From NCBI RefSeq assembly GCF_964022235.1, contig NZ_CAXHZL010000002.1, positions 383,892 through 447,891 of the forward strand: DNA of 64,000 bases, read 5' to 3'. Of the stretch, positions 63,869 to 64,000 are shown piece after piece (within the stretch, counting starts at the first letter, position 1; every line of letters begins with the position of its first letter). The stretch comes from Limimaricola sp964022235. Its GTDB lineage: Bacteria > Pseudomonadota > Alphaproteobacteria > Rhodobacterales > Rhodobacteraceae. A model generated the notes under the pieces. That model was not told the origin of the DNA and made no database searches. It was given only the letters and a program-made list of their open reading frames with translations. The position numbers were made by a program, and so were the translations under genes.

Positions 63869-64000
63869 GCGCACCCGTCCCCAACTGCGGCAGTTACAGT
63901 CCGATGAGGTCCTCGCTGCTATATCCACGATCGCGCGCGCAGACCTCATAGCCGAGGCGTTGTTGCGGAACTCCCCGCCTAACGGTTCACATAGCGGATC
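63869..64000. other. 132-bp window end; no gene recognised
   Basis: A minus-strand run ending with a TAA near 63895 is open for only about 30 codons before a stop. Nothing is called. Confidence 0.4.

Overview
The window is high-GC DNA with densely packed, often overlapping (ATGA, GTGA, TGATG) genes. The gene content (ispE, phaA/phaB, moaD/moaE, pgsA, an Sfp-type transferase, a bacterial NaV-type channel, DUF2007/DUF465/DUF2256 proteins, an RHH_4 protein) suggests an alphaproteobacterium of the Rhodobacteraceae (Roseobacter-like). No rRNA, tRNA or CRISPR array was found.

Layout. 1-16.4 kb is ordinary chromosome: a TPR protein fragment, ispE, a polyprenyl diphosphate synthase, a tRNA methyltransferase-like protein, a GST, a phaA-patatin-phaB operon, an EAL protein, pgsA-moaD-moaE, uvrC, an SDR, a Ca2+/Na+ antiporter, an S49 peptidase and an ABC-2 exporter. 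16.5-43.3 kb is one large exopolysaccharide (EPS) locus. A plus-strand block (oxidoreductase, epimerase, GT4, GT2, BY-kinase-like ATPase) faces a long minus-strand run from the initiating sugar transferase at 43.3 kb to the Wzz-like protein at 22.8 kb. Inside that run, joined by short overlaps or gaps, lie a 2110-residue polyketide synthase (KS-AT-KR-DH-ACP-TE), a glycosyltransferase, a 1532-residue NRPS and a phosphopantetheinyl transferase. The NRPS carries a formyltransferase domain, a degenerate condensation region, an adenylation domain split by a luciferase-like monooxygenase, and a PCP. This assembly line embedded in a Wzx/Wzy operon is the most unusual system here. By hand its A-domain code reads as glycine.

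44.0-50.6 kb is a sugar ABC uptake operon (LacI regulator, binding protein, two permeases, clan GH-J-like hydrolase, ATPase). It appears to be driven from one promoter whose -10 lies in a tandem palindromic operator. 50.6-60.7 kb is mixed accessory DNA: small hypothetical genes, a second antiporter, an RsuA-type pseudouridine synthase, a voltage-gated sodium channel, a broken IS3-family element, an RHH protein, a glyoxalase-like protein and a two-subunit GMC dehydrogenase. 60.7-64 kb has less GC-biased codon use and carries a divergent pair, an SGNH hydrolase and a trypsin-like protease, resembling an island or defence-type cassette.

Start codons were chosen from ribosome-binding sites, overlaps and family alignments, so some differ from the longest open frame. 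All assignments come from reading the sequence by eye; no searches were run.
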